This document shows, piece after piece, positions 33,615-42,332 of a stretch of 42,796 nt of DNA (positions are counted from its first letter, which is position 1; every line of letters starts with the position of its first letter). The stretch comes from Megasphaera sp. UBA1696. Its GTDB lineage: Bacteria; Bacillota; Negativicutes; Veillonellales; Megasphaeraceae. The translations under genes and the position numbers were made by a program. The stretch is from positions 1 through 42,796 of the forward strand of contig DCJQ01000049.1 in assembly GCA_002319965.1 (NCBI GenBank), given 5' to 3'. Under the pieces are notes generated by a model. That model did not search any database and had not been told where the DNA came from. It was given only the letters and a program-made list of their open reading frames with translations.

Positions 33615-34823
33615 ATGAAAAAGGATATGAAATGGGCCATGAATCATTTGCCCAAATCAGACGATAAAAATCTCCCCATCATGAGCCTCAATGAAATCGA
33701 AAAGGCTAAAGCCTTCCATCAGAGCTTTCCCCAGTACAGCGAAACTCCGCTGACGCGCCTCGATCAGATGGCGCACTACTTAGGCCTGGGTTCGATTTTT
33801 GTCAAAGACGAATCGTATCGTTTCGGCCTCAACGCCTTTAAAGTCCTCGGCGGTTCCTACTCCATGGCCAAGTACATCGCCAAAGAAACAAATCGCCGGA
33901 TTGAAGACATGCCTTACCAGGTGCTGACTTCCGATGAGCTTCGAAAGGATTTCGGACAGGCAACCTTCTTTACGGCAACTGACGGCAATCACGGCCGCGG
34001 CGTCGCTTGGGCGGCACAAAAGCTGGGCCAAAAAGCGGTCGTTCACATGCCCAAGGGTACAACTCAAACCCGTTTGGAAAACATCAAAAAGCTGGGTGCT
34101 GACGTCGATATCTTAGAACTCAACTACGACGACTGTGTCCGTCAAGCCGCCAAAGAAGCCGCTGAAACGCCGCACGGCGTCATGGTTCAGGATACAGCCT
34201 GGGACGGCTACGAAGAAATCCCTTCGTGGATCATGCAGGGCTACGGCACGATGGCTATGGAAGCGGGCGAACAGTTGAAGAAAGCCGGCATTGAACGGCC
34301 GACGCATATTTTCGTTCAAGCCGGAGTCGGATCTTTGGCCGGCGCCATCGTCGGATATTTTGCCAATCTCTATAAAGACAATCCGCCGAAATTCATCGTC
34401 GTAGAAGCCTCGGCAGCGGACTGCCTGTATAAAGGTGCGGCGGCCGGTGACGGCAAGCCCCGCATCGTCGGCGGCGACCTCAACACCATCATGGCCGGCC
34501 TTGCCTGCGGCGAACCGAATACCATTTCCTGGGACATCCTCAAGAACCACGTCACGACATTTATTTCTGCCGATGATCCGGTTACGGTCCGCGGTATGCG
34601 CCTGCTGGCAGCCCCCTTAAAAGGAGACGCTCCTATCATTTCCGGCGAATCCGGTGCCGTCCCCTTTGGTGCCCTGGCCACCATCATGCTGTCTGATGAA
34701 TGTAAAGAACTGCGCAGCCAATTAGGCCTCAATGAAAATTCCCAAGTACTCGCTTTTTCAACAGAAGGCGATACCGATCCGGAACGCTATAAAAACATCG
34801 TTTGGCGAGGCTTAGACAAATAA
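33615..34823 (+). CDS. ygeX: Diaminopropionate ammonia-lyase YgeX
   Basis: A 402-residue pyridoxal-phosphate enzyme (fold type II) that converts 2,3-diaminopropionate to pyruvate and two ammonia. The cofactor lysine is K76 in FGLNAFKVLGG, the second catalytic aspartate D123 in FTATDGNHGRG. FVQAGVGSLAGAIVGYF is the phosphate-binding glycine region. It is close in length to E. coli YgeX. AGGAGG precedes the ATG. First gene of the ygeX-ygeY-ygeW unit. In purine breakdown it would release the carbon skeleton as pyruvate. Confidence 0.96.
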   Translation: MKKDMKWAMNHLPKSDDKNLPIMSLNEIEKAKAFHQSFPQYSETPLTRLDQMAHYLGLGSIFVKDESYRFGLNAFKVLGGSYSMAKYIAKETNRRIEDMPYQVLTSDELRKDFGQATFFTATDGNHGRGVAWAAQKLGQKAVVHMPKGTTQTRLENIKKLGADVDILELNYDDCVRQAAKEAAETPHGVMVQDTAWDGYEEIPSWIMQGYGTMAMEAGEQLKKAGIERPTHIFVQAGVGSLAGAIVGYFANLYKDNPPKFIVVEASAADCLYKGAAAGDGKPRIVGGDLNTIMAGLACGEPNTISWDILKNHVTTFISADDPVTVRGMRLLAAPLKGDAPIISGESGAVPFGALATIMLSDECKELRSQLGLNENSQVLAFSTEGDTDPERYKNIVWRGLDK

Positions 34824-34865
34824 ACGACCTCATGAGAGAATCATTATATAAAAGGAGAGACTACC

Positions 34866-36185
34866 ATGACTGTAAATTACGCCAAGATTAAAGAAGCAGC
34901 TCAAAACTACGAAAAGGATATGACCCGTTTCCTGCGGGACATCGTAAAATACCCCGGTGAAAGCTGTGACGAAAAAGCTCATATCGACCGCATCGCCGAA
35001 GAAATGAAAAAACTTGAATTCGACAAGGTTGAAATCGATCCTATGGGCAACGTCCTCGGCTATATGGGGACCGGCAAGACCCTTATCGGCTTCGACGCCC
35101 ACATCGATACCGTCGGCATCGGCAATAAAGGCAACTGGAACTTCGATCCCTATGAAGGTTTTGAATCGGACACGGAAATCGGCGGCCGCGGCACATCGGA
35201 CCAACTCGGCGGCATCGTCTCTGCCGTTTACGGCGCCCGCATCATGAAAGACTTAGGCTTACTGTCCGATGCCTATACGGTCCTCGTTACCGGTACCGTT
35301 CAGGAAGAAGACTGCGACGGCCTCTGCTGGCAGTACATCATCAACGAAGACAAGGTTCGCCCGGACTTCGTCGTCTCGACAGAGCCGACCGATGGCGGCA
35401 TCTACCGCGGTCAACGCGGACGCATGGAAATCCGCGTCGACGTCCAAGGCGTTTCCTGCCACGGCTCTGCACCGGAACGCGGTGACAACGCCATTTACAA
35501 GATGGCTGACATCATCCAGGATATCCGTGCCCTCAATGAAAATGACGCCGCTGACACGACGGAAATCAAGGGACTCGTAAAGATGCTCGACAAGAAATAT
35601 AACCCGGAATGGGAAGAAGCCAACTTCCTCGGCCGCGGCACCGTTACCTGCTCACAGATTTTCTACACCTCCCCCAGCCGCTGCGCCGTTGCCGACTCCT
35701 GCTCCATTTCCCTCGACCGCCGCATGACAGCCGGCGAAACGTGGGAAAGCTGTCTCGACGAAATCCGCGCCCTGCCGAGCGTTAAAAAGTACGGCAAAGA
35801 CGTCAAAGTCAGCTTATACGACTACGCCCGCCCGAGCTATACCGGCCTGACGTACCCGATTGAATGCTACTTCCCGACCTGGGTCATCCCCAAGGATCAC
35901 AAAGTTACGACAGCCTTGGAAGAAGCCTATACGGGCCTCTTCGGCAATAGCCGCATCGGTTCGGCTGAAACGGAAGACATGCGAAAAGCCCTGCCCCTTA
36001 CGGATAAATGGACCTTCTCGACGAACGGCGTTTCCATCATGGGCCGCAACGGCATTCCCGTCATCGGCTTTGGCCCCGGCGCTGAAGCTCAGGCCCATGC
36101 ACCGAATGAAAAGACTTGGAAACAGGATTTAGTGACCTGTGCCGCCGTTTACGCTGCCTTACCATCCGTTTACACCAGCAAATAA
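34866..36185 (+). CDS. ygeY: YgeY family M20 hydrolase
   Basis: A 439-residue M20 metallohydrolase of the YgeY (selenium metabolism hydrolase) group. Metal ligands: H79 and D81 in GFDAHIDTV, D112 in GRGTSDQLGG, E147/E148 in VQEEDCDG, E173 in VVSTEPTD, and a C-terminal histidine in QAHAPNE. The dimerisation domain begins near GQRGRMEIRVDVQGVSCHGSAPERGDNAI. It likely removes a carbamoyl/acyl group from a ureido intermediate of purine degradation. AAGGAGAGA precedes the ATG. It follows ygeX by 42 bases and precedes ygeW by 31. Confidence 0.94.
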   Translation: MTVNYAKIKEAAQNYEKDMTRFLRDIVKYPGESCDEKAHIDRIAEEMKKLEFDKVEIDPMGNVLGYMGTGKTLIGFDAHIDTVGIGNKGNWNFDPYEGFESDTEIGGRGTSDQLGGIVSAVYGARIMKDLGLLSDAYTVLVTGTVQEEDCDGLCWQYIINEDKVRPDFVVSTEPTDGGIYRGQRGRMEIRVDVQGVSCHGSAPERGDNAIYKMADIIQDIRALNENDAADTTEIKGLVKMLDKKYNPEWEEANFLGRGTVTCSQIFYTSPSRCAVADSCSISLDRRMTAGETWESCLDEIRALPSVKKYGKDVKVSLYDYARPSYTGLTYPIECYFPTWVIPKDHKVTTALEEAYTGLFGNSRIGSAETEDMRKALPLTDKWTFSTNGVSIMGRNGIPVIGFGPGAEAQAHAPNEKTWKQDLVTCAAVYAALPSVYTSK

Positions 36186-36216
36186 GTTTAATTCACCGAA
36201 AAGGAGAGACACTCTG

Positions 36217-37410
36217 ATGAAAACATTACAGGATTATATCGATAAATTAAAGGCCCTCAACTTCAAAGAAATGTATGAAAACGATTTTTTCCTCACCTGG
36301 GATAAAACCGACGACGAATTGGAAGCGATTTGGGTATTAGCCGACGCACTTCGTTTCATGCGGGAACATAACATTTCTACAAAACTCTTTGAAAGCGGTC
36401 TCGGCATCTCCATCTTCCGTGACAACTCGACGCGTACCCGCTTTTCCTTCGCCTCGGCCTGCAACCTCTTAGGACTCCAGGTTCAGGACCTCGATGAAAA
36501 GAAGAGCCAGATTGCCCACGGCGAAACGGTTCGTGAAACGGCCAATATGATTTCCTTCATGGCCGACGTCATCGGTATCCGCGACGACATGTATATCGGA
36601 AAAGGCCATACCTACCAAAAAGAAGTCGTCGACGCCGTCACCCAGGGCTACAAAGACGGAATCCTGGAACAGAAACCGACCTTAGTCAACCTCCAATGCG
36701 ACATCGACCATCCGACACAGTGCATGGCCGACGCAGCTCATATCATCCACGAAATGGGCGGTCTTGAAAACCTGAAAGGCAAAAAAATCGCCATGACCTG
36801 GGCCTACTCGCCGTCGTACGGCAAACCCTTGTCCGTTCCTCAAGGCGTCATCGGCCTCATGACCCGTCTCGGCATGGACGTCGTCTTAGCCCATCCGGAA
36901 GGCTACGAAGTCATGCCCGATGTCGTCGACGTCGCCAAAAAGAATGCTCAGCAGTCGGGCGGCTCCTTCCGCATCACCAACGACATGGCCGACGCCTTCA
37001 AAGACGCTGACGTCGTCTATCCCAAGAGCTGGGCTCCCTTTGCAGCTATGGAAAAGAGAACCAATCTCTACGCCGCCGGTGACCAGGCCGGTATCGATGC
37101 CTTAGAACAAGAGCTGCTGGCGCAAAATGCCCAGCATAAAGACTGGTGCTGTACGGAAGACATGATGAAGACGACAAAAGACGGCAAAGCCATGTACCTC
37201 CACTGCTTGCCGGCCGATATCAACGGCGTCAGCTGTGAAGACGGCGAAGTCGAAGCCTCCGTATTCGATCGTTACCGCGATTCCCTCTACAAAGAGGCCA
37301 GCTATAAGCCCTATGTCATCGCCGCTATGATTATGCTGGCGAAATGTGAAGACCCGGCAGCTACCTTAAAAGCTTTGGAAGAAAAAGGCACTGTCCGTAA
37401 ACTGAAATAA
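36217..37410 (+). CDS. ygeW: YgeW family carbamoyltransferase
   Basis: A 397-residue member of the aspartate/ornithine carbamoyltransferase superfamily. Carbamoyl phosphate-binding STRTR is at residues 71-75, HPTQ at 165-168, and the late HCLPADINGVSCEDGEV motif near 326. Amino-acid-loop residues differ from OTCase and ATCase, as is typical of YgeW, whose substrate is thought to be a ureido compound. In the catabolic direction it would produce carbamoyl phosphate for the kinase encoded next. The ATG at 36217 with AAGGAGA before it is used, the longer open frame overlapping ygeY being rejected. Confidence 0.93.
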   Translation: MKTLQDYIDKLKALNFKEMYENDFFLTWDKTDDELEAIWVLADALRFMREHNISTKLFESGLGISIFRDNSTRTRFSFASACNLLGLQVQDLDEKKSQIAHGETVRETANMISFMADVIGIRDDMYIGKGHTYQKEVVDAVTQGYKDGILEQKPTLVNLQCDIDHPTQCMADAAHIIHEMGGLENLKGKKIAMTWAYSPSYGKPLSVPQGVIGLMTRLGMDVVLAHPEGYEVMPDVVDVAKKNAQQSGGSFRITNDMADAFKDADVVYPKSWAPFAAMEKRTNLYAAGDQAGIDALEQELLAQNAQHKDWCCTEDMMKTTKDGKAMYLHCLPADINGVSCEDGEVEASVFDRYRDSLYKEASYKPYVIAAMIMLAKCEDPAATLKALEEKGTVRKLK

Positions 37411-37425
37411 ACCTGCAGCCGTGAA

Positions 37426-37456
37426 GGGGCCGGTCCTCTGGGCCGGCCCCTCTTTT
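37426..37456 (+). terminator. Intra-operon terminator/attenuator between ygeW and arcC
   Basis: GGGGCCGGTCC (37426-37436), TCT loop, GGGCCGGCCCC (37440-37450) with one G-T pair, then TCTTTT. A very stable terminator-type hairpin only 15 bases after ygeW and 18 before the arcC start. No strong promoter is seen between, so read-through probably sets the arcC/uacT level. Confidence 0.8.
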
Positions 37457-37474
37457 CATAAAAGGAGTATTATT

Positions 37475-38425
37475 ATGACTCAAAAAAAGAAGCGCATCGT
37501 CATCGCCCTCGGAGGAAACGCCTTGGGAAACACCCTCCCCGAACAGATGATGGCCGTCAAAACGACGGCAAAAGCTATTGTCGATCTCATTCAAGAAGGT
37601 TGTGAAGTCATCGTTTCCCATGGAAACGGCCCGCAAGTAGGCATGATCAATCATGCCATGGCCGCTTTGAGCCGGGAAGATGCCAATCAGCCCAATACGC
37701 CCTTATCGGTCTGTGTCGCCATGAGCCAGGCCTACATCGGCTATGATTTGCAGAACGCATTACGTGAAGAAATGCACAATCGTGACATCTTCGATATCCC
37801 TGTCGCCACCATGGTTACCCAGGTCCGTGTCGATCCGGAAGACCCGGCCTTTAAGAGCCCGACCAAACCCATCGGCCATTTTATGACCAAGGAACAAGCC
37901 GAACACGCCGCCAAAGAATACGGCTACATCGTCAAAGAAGATGCCGGACGCGGTTGGCGCCGTGTCGTCGCCTCTCCCCTTCCCCGTGAAATCATCGAGA
38001 TCGGTGCCATTAAAACCCTCGTCGATTCAGGGCAGCTGGTCATCGCCTGTGGCGGCGGCGGCATCCCCGTCATCCACCAAGGCAATCACCTGAGAGGCGC
38101 CAGTGCCGTCATCGACAAAGACTTTGTCAGCGAACTCTTGGCCGAAGACCTTCACGCCGACTACTTGATCATCCTGACAGCCGTCGAAAACGTCGCCATC
38201 CGCTTCGGGACACCGGAGGAACAGGCCTTGCACGATATCACGCCGGAAGAAGCCCGGACCTACATGGAACAAGGCCACTTCGCTCCCGGTTCGATGCTGC
38301 CCAAGGTCCAGGCAGCCGTCAAATTTGCCGAGTCCCGTCCGGGACGCACGGCCCTTATTACGTTACTGCAAAAGGCAAAAGAAGGCATCCTTGGAAAAAC
38401 AGGTACCCGCATTCACCAGCCTTAA
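37475..38425 (+). CDS. arcC: Carbamate kinase
   Basis: A 316-residue carbamate kinase (carbamoyl phosphate + ADP to ATP + carbamate). Signatures: IALGGNALGNT, VSHGNGPQVGMINHA, AYIGYDLQNAL, VIACGGGGIPVI, and FAPGSMLPKVQAAV. AAAGGAG precedes the ATG. The E. coli counterpart in this context is YqeA. Directly downstream of ygeW, it forms the substrate-level phosphorylation step of the island. Confidence 0.96.
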   Translation: MTQKKKRIVIALGGNALGNTLPEQMMAVKTTAKAIVDLIQEGCEVIVSHGNGPQVGMINHAMAALSREDANQPNTPLSVCVAMSQAYIGYDLQNALREEMHNRDIFDIPVATMVTQVRVDPEDPAFKSPTKPIGHFMTKEQAEHAAKEYGYIVKEDAGRGWRRVVASPLPREIIEIGAIKTLVDSGQLVIACGGGGIPVIHQGNHLRGASAVIDKDFVSELLAEDLHADYLIILTAVENVAIRFGTPEEQALHDITPEEARTYMEQGHFAPGSMLPKVQAAVKFAESRPGRTALITLLQKAKEGILGKTGTRIHQP

Positions 38426-38440
38426 AGGAGGTGCACCATT

Positions 38441-39811
38441 GTGGAAAAGCTACCGATTTCAAACACCCGCAGCGCCTCACTTTTTGTCATGGACGGCATC
38501 CCCCATTTCTTTGAAGCCCTGCCCTTAGCCTTACAGCACGTCGTGGCCATGATTGTCGGCTGCGTCACGCCGGCCATCATCGTTGCCGGGGCTGCCGGAC
38601 TCTCCCAGCCCGACCGAGTCGTACTCATCCAGGCCTCTCTCATCGCGGCTGCCATTGGTACGATTCTTCAGCTCTATCCGCTGGGAAAACGCACGGGCCT
38701 TCACTTCGGCGCCGGCCTCCCGGTCATCTTCGGCGTCAGCTTTGCCTATGTTCCGACCATGCAGTCTCTCGCCGGTGAATACGGAATCGCCGCCATCTTA
38801 GGTGCTGAAATTTTCGGCGGAATCTGCGCCATCCTGGTAGGGCTCAGCATCCATCGCATCCGGAAATTCTTTCCGCCCCTCGTTGCCGGGACCGTCGTCT
38901 TTACTATCGGTCTCTCCCTCTATCCCATTGCCATCAACTATATGGCCGGCGGCGTCGGGACACCGACCTACGGCAGTTGGCAGAACTGGGTCGTCGCCTT
39001 ATTTACCCTAGTCGTTGTGATATTTTTCACTCATTTTGCCAGCGGCCTTCTTCGCCTGGCCTCCATCCTGGTCGGTATCGTAGCCGGATATATACTGGCC
39101 CTGGCCATGGGTATGGTACAATTCGACAACGTCATGAACGCAGGATATTTTGAAATGCCGCGGGTCCTCCATTTCGGATTAGAATTTGATCCTGCCGCCT
39201 GTATCGCGATTTCGATCCTATTCGTCATCAATTCCATCCAAGCCATCGGTGATTTCTCGGCCACTACGTCAGGCGCCATGAACCGCCAACCCACGTCAGA
39301 CGAACTTCACGGAGCCATCTTAGGCTTAGGGGCTACCAGCATCTTGGGGTCCGTCCTGGGCTTTTTGCCGACAGCTTCGTTCAGCCAAAATGTCGGCATC
39401 GTCACGACGACAAAAGTCATCAATCGGGCAACCTTGGCGCTGGCAGCCATCATCATCCTCATCGCCGGCATCGTCCCCAAGTTTTCCGGCCTCTTGACGA
39501 CGATTCCCTATGCCGTTCTCGGCGGGGCCACCATCCCGGTCTTTGCCTCCATTGCCATGACCGGCATCAAACTGGCCCTATCTGACGGTGCTACCCCGCG
39601 CAACATGGCTATCATCGGACTGGCCGTCGCCATGGGCATGGGCTTGTCAGCGGCCCCGGAATCACTCTACCTCTTCCCGGCCTGGGTCACGACGATATTC
39701 GGCAAAGCCCCCGTCGTTTTGGCCTCCATGATTGCCATCAGTCTCAACCTCATCTTACCCAAAAGACACGGTTCTCCTAGTGAGTCGTCATCGGCAGCCG
39801 CATCTGACTGA
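38441..39811 (+). CDS. uacT: NCS2 family purine (uric acid/xanthine) permease
   Basis: A 456-residue inner-membrane nucleobase:cation symporter with about 12 to 14 helices. QHVVAMIVGCVTPAIIVAGAAGL (helix 1), INSIQAIGDFSATTSGAMNR and FSQNVGIVTTTKV, the conserved Q-N motif of helix 10, are NCS2 features. UacT/XanQ relatives carry urate or xanthine and the sequence alone does not separate these. The GTG at 38441 follows AGGAGG by nine bases. Its last 35 bases overlap the convergent LysR gene. Entry point for the purine substrate of the island. Confidence 0.92.
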   Translation: MEKLPISNTRSASLFVMDGIPHFFEALPLALQHVVAMIVGCVTPAIIVAGAAGLSQPDRVVLIQASLIAAAIGTILQLYPLGKRTGLHFGAGLPVIFGVSFAYVPTMQSLAGEYGIAAILGAEIFGGICAILVGLSIHRIRKFFPPLVAGTVVFTIGLSLYPIAINYMAGGVGTPTYGSWQNWVVALFTLVVVIFFTHFASGLLRLASILVGIVAGYILALAMGMVQFDNVMNAGYFEMPRVLHFGLEFDPAACIAISILFVINSIQAIGDFSATTSGAMNRQPTSDELHGAILGLGATSILGSVLGFLPTASFSQNVGIVTTTKVINRATLALAAIIILIAGIVPKFSGLLTTIPYAVLGGATIPVFASIAMTGIKLALSDGATPRNMAIIGLAVAMGMGLSAAPESLYLFPAWVTTIFGKAPVVLASMIAISLNLILPKRHGSPSESSSAAASD

Positions 39812-40667
39812 TACCGTCCTTGACGTATTTTATGAATTTTTTGACGGCCGGAGCCGCCATATCCCGACTGGGAATGGCAATGCCAATGGTGATGGTATGA
39901 ACCGGATCCATCGATAAAATGGCCACCTTTCCCTGCCATTGAGCCGTCATAAGGCGATTGTTCATACTGACCCCCAAACCGGCTTCTACCATGCGGTACG
40001 TCGTGTAATTATCAATCGCCGTATAGCGAACCTTGCAGGAAATATTCTCCGCTTTCAAGAGCAGGGCCGAATCCGTATCCTGTTGAGGCAGCGATTCAAT
40101 AAAGGATTCGTTAGCTAACTCCCTCAAGGGATAGGCTTTGGCCTTGGCCAAGGGATGATTCTCCGGCAGCCACATAACCATTTCATCTTCACACAAAGGA
40201 ATCCAATCTCCCGAAAAAGGGCGCTTCGTCGTAATGCAACAGTCGAAGCGCCCTTCTTCGAGCCCTTCATACATCGACTTATTGGCACATTCTTCAATAT
40301 GGACGTGAACGGAAGGATAGGTCTGTTGAAAGGCCTGAATGATTTGAGGAAGCCAGTTCGCAGCGACGCTGAAATAAGAGCCGATATAAATATCGCCCGC
40401 CGTCAGACCGCGAAGCTGGGCACTGTATTGAAGGATCGTCTCTTCATCGCGAATGAGTTGTCGCAGATAAGGAAGGACAGCCGTCCCTTCACGGGTTAGA
40501 TGGACGCCCTGGGCCGTTCTCCCTAAAAGAGGAAAGCCAATCTCCTTTTCAAGGGACGTAACGGCACGCATGACCCCGGATGGCGTATAACCCAGCCGTT
40601 CTGCAGCCGCAGAAAAACTACCGGCTCGAACGACCTGCAAGAGAAGTCTGCATTTTTCCGTATTCAT
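39777..40667 (-). CDS. LysR family transcriptional regulator
   Basis: A 296-residue LysR regulator. N-terminal helix-turn-helix: AGSFSAAAERLGYTPSGVMRAVTSLEKEIGFPLLGR, then effector domain from about residue 85 (AGDIYIGSYFSVAANWLPQIIQAF). AAGGTGA precedes the ATG at 40667. It is divergent from the EamA transporter at 40,776 and probably controls it. A CTAT-N7-ATAG site (T-N11-A type) lies at 40722-40736. Its 3' end overlaps the permease gene. Link to purine use is unproven. Confidence 0.93.
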   Translation of the reverse strand: MNTEKCRLLLQVVRAGSFSAAAERLGYTPSGVMRAVTSLEKEIGFPLLGRTAQGVHLTREGTAVLPYLRQLIRDEETILQYSAQLRGLTAGDIYIGSYFSVAANWLPQIIQAFQQTYPSVHVHIEECANKSMYEGLEEGRFDCCITTKRPFSGDWIPLCEDEMVMWLPENHPLAKAKAYPLRELANESFIESLPQQDTDSALLLKAENISCKVRYTAIDNYTTYRMVEAGLGVSMNNRLMTAQWQGKVAILSMDPVHTITIGIAIPSRDMAAPAVKKFIKYVKDGISQMRLPMTTH

Positions 40668-40709
40668 AAAAATCACCTTTGCTTTTTTATCAATTCACCA
40701 TATATTATT

Positions 40710-40737
40710 TTGCTATTCTCTCTATGCTGATTATAGC
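40710..40737 (+). promoter_or_regulatory. EamA promoter region with a LysR-type T-N11-A site
   Basis: TTGCTA (40710-40715), 16 bases, TATAGC (40732-40737) forms a weak promoter for the EamA gene. CTAT-N7-ATAG (40722-40736) overlaps it and is a plausible binding site for the divergent LysR protein. Confidence 0.4.
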
Positions 40738-40775
40738 GTATCATAAAAATAAGAAAAAAGTAAGGAGGTTTTTGT

Positions 40776-41666
40776 ATGAAACAAGGAACTGCTGAATTAT
40801 TACTCCTCACAGTTATCGTCTCACGAAGCATTTCTTATTTATTATCAAAAATCGGCCTCCATGGAGTGCCTCCCTTAGAATTACTGGCTATCCGCTTTTT
40901 CCTGACCACCATCATTTTACTGATTATTTTTCATAAGCGGCTGCCAAATATCACACCGGCCCTCTTCAAAGCCGCCGGATTATTAGGGACGCTGCTCTTC
41001 GGCTGTATGGCCTGTGAACTGATCAGCTTAACGACAGTTCCGTCTTCAACGGTCGCATTCTTGGAAAACACGTCTGTCGTCTGGGTCCTCCTGCTCATGG
41101 CCGTCATCAATCGGCATTGGCCTAAGAAGCAAGTCTTACTGGCGACGGGACTGCTGTTCACCGGCATCGCCTTCCTCACCCTCCAAGGGGAGGCCCTCAG
41201 TCTGGAAGCCGGCGAAATCATCTGCCTGACCGGGGCCCTCTTTTATACCGTATGGATCTGCCTGACGGCCCGTATGGCCCGGGAATACGATCCCTTGCTG
41301 CTGGGAATCCTCCAGATGGGTTTTCTCGCCACGTACAGTTCGATTGCCATGGTCCTGTTTGAAATCCCCGTTCTGCCGACAGATACGACGACTTGGTCAG
41401 CCATCCTGGCCCTGGTCTTTATCTGCTCCGTTTTCGGTTTCACCTTCCAGCCCGTAGCCCAAAAATATACCAGTGCTGAAAAAGCCGGCCTGTTTACAGC
41501 CCTCAATCCCTTGATTGCCGCCGTCCTCGGCGCCGTTTTCCTCAACGAAATGCTGACATCGGTGCAATTGCTCGGAGCCGTCTTCATCATCTCGGGCATC
41601 GTCCTCGTCCAATTACCGGACAGATTTTTATATAAACTGACAGCGGTCAAAACCAATGTCCACTGA
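40776..41666 (+). CDS. EamA/DMT family transporter
   Basis: A 296-residue inner-membrane protein with ten predicted helices in two EamA repeats (PPLELLAIRFFLTTIILL, LISLTTVPSSTVAFLENTSVVWVLLL, then AEKAGLFTALNPLIAAVLGAVFLNEMLT). AAGGAGG precedes the ATG. Divergent from a LysR gene, the usual layout for regulated exporters. Substrate unknown. It differs in sequence from the EamA protein at 7,626. Confidence 0.88.
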   Translation: MKQGTAELLLLTVIVSRSISYLLSKIGLHGVPPLELLAIRFFLTTIILLIIFHKRLPNITPALFKAAGLLGTLLFGCMACELISLTTVPSSTVAFLENTSVVWVLLLMAVINRHWPKKQVLLATGLLFTGIAFLTLQGEALSLEAGEIICLTGALFYTVWICLTARMAREYDPLLLGILQMGFLATYSSIAMVLFEIPVLPTDTTTWSAILALVFICSVFGFTFQPVAQKYTSAEKAGLFTALNPLIAAVLGAVFLNEMLTSVQLLGAVFIISGIVLVQLPDRFLYKLTAVKTNVH

Positions 41667-41694
41667 TTCTTCCCCCAATCGGTTAGGAGTTCTC

Positions 41695-42102
41695 ATGAAA
41701 AAATATTTCATTCTCTTAATATTTGCCCTTGTCCTTCCTTTCTCGGCAGCCATTTCTGCTAATGTCCATGCCGCCGGCCTTCAAGAAAATACGATTTTTC
41801 AAGATCTGTACGGAATGCGGCGCACCAAAGAGATGCTTATCATCAGTCCTGATGATGCGGTCACTCATTCCTTTTACGGTTTAAAAATCGGCGACAAAAA
41901 GGATGACGTCCTCAAAACACTAAATCCGGCATTTCGCCTCATGTATGAATTAAAGGCCATTGGGCCGGCCTATTTGCTGAGTGATGTCGTCTATCCCGAG
42001 TACTATTTGACAGTCTCCTTTGATGAGAATGACCGAGTGTCCATGATTGTCTATCAGGAAAATAAGAAGTACCACATTATGATGGATAGTTTAAATTCCT
42101 AG
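41695..42102 (+). CDS. Small secreted protein of unknown function
   Basis: A 135-residue protein not recognised. Residues 1-26 are a signal peptide (MKKYFILLIFALVLPFSAAI..., cleavage near VHA). The mature part contains SFYGLKIGDKKDDVLKTLNPA, a pattern reminiscent of small BamE-like periplasmic domains, but this is only resemblance. The start at 41695, with TTAGGAG five bases before it, is preferred over an in-frame ATG at 41656 that would put nonsense before the signal peptide. It follows the EamA gene by 28 bases and may be its partner. Confidence 0.7.
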   Translation: MKKYFILLIFALVLPFSAAISANVHAAGLQENTIFQDLYGMRRTKEMLIISPDDAVTHSFYGLKIGDKKDDVLKTLNPAFRLMYELKAIGPAYLLSDVVYPEYYLTVSFDENDRVSMIVYQENKKYHIMMDSLNS

Positions 42103-42207
42103 GAGCTACTCCGGTTGATAGCCATCTCGCCAGATCATTAAATTTGTCTCCCATTTTTATCTCCTTTTATTCGCTCTGCCAAGTAATTACAACAGGGCAT
42201 ATATATG

Positions 42208-42242
42208 AAAAGAAGCACTGACATCAGTCGGTGCTTCTTTTT
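42208..42242 (+). terminator. Rho-independent terminator (EamA/secreted protein unit)
   Basis: A 15-bp stem (42208-42222 with 42227-42241, one G-T pair) on an ATCA loop, followed by TTC. A-rich on the other side, so it can work in both directions. The lower stem AAAGAAGCACT is the same as in the rRNA terminator at 42640. Confidence 0.85.
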
Positions 42243-42332
42243 CGTTGTTAAGATATATGTTTTCGAGAAGGGCGGAATAGCTGTAAGTAGTAAGCGAATA
42301 AAAAAGTGTTTTTGGGCTGGCAGCATTAATAT

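Noticed and set aside
36139..36216. Longer N-terminus of ygeW overlapping ygeY
   Set aside because: The ATG at 36217 has a good ribosome site and matches the family start. The upstream part reads through the end of ygeY.
42138..42326. 62-codon minus-strand frame downstream of the secreted protein
   Set aside because: It spans the terminator hairpin and shows no gene-like features.
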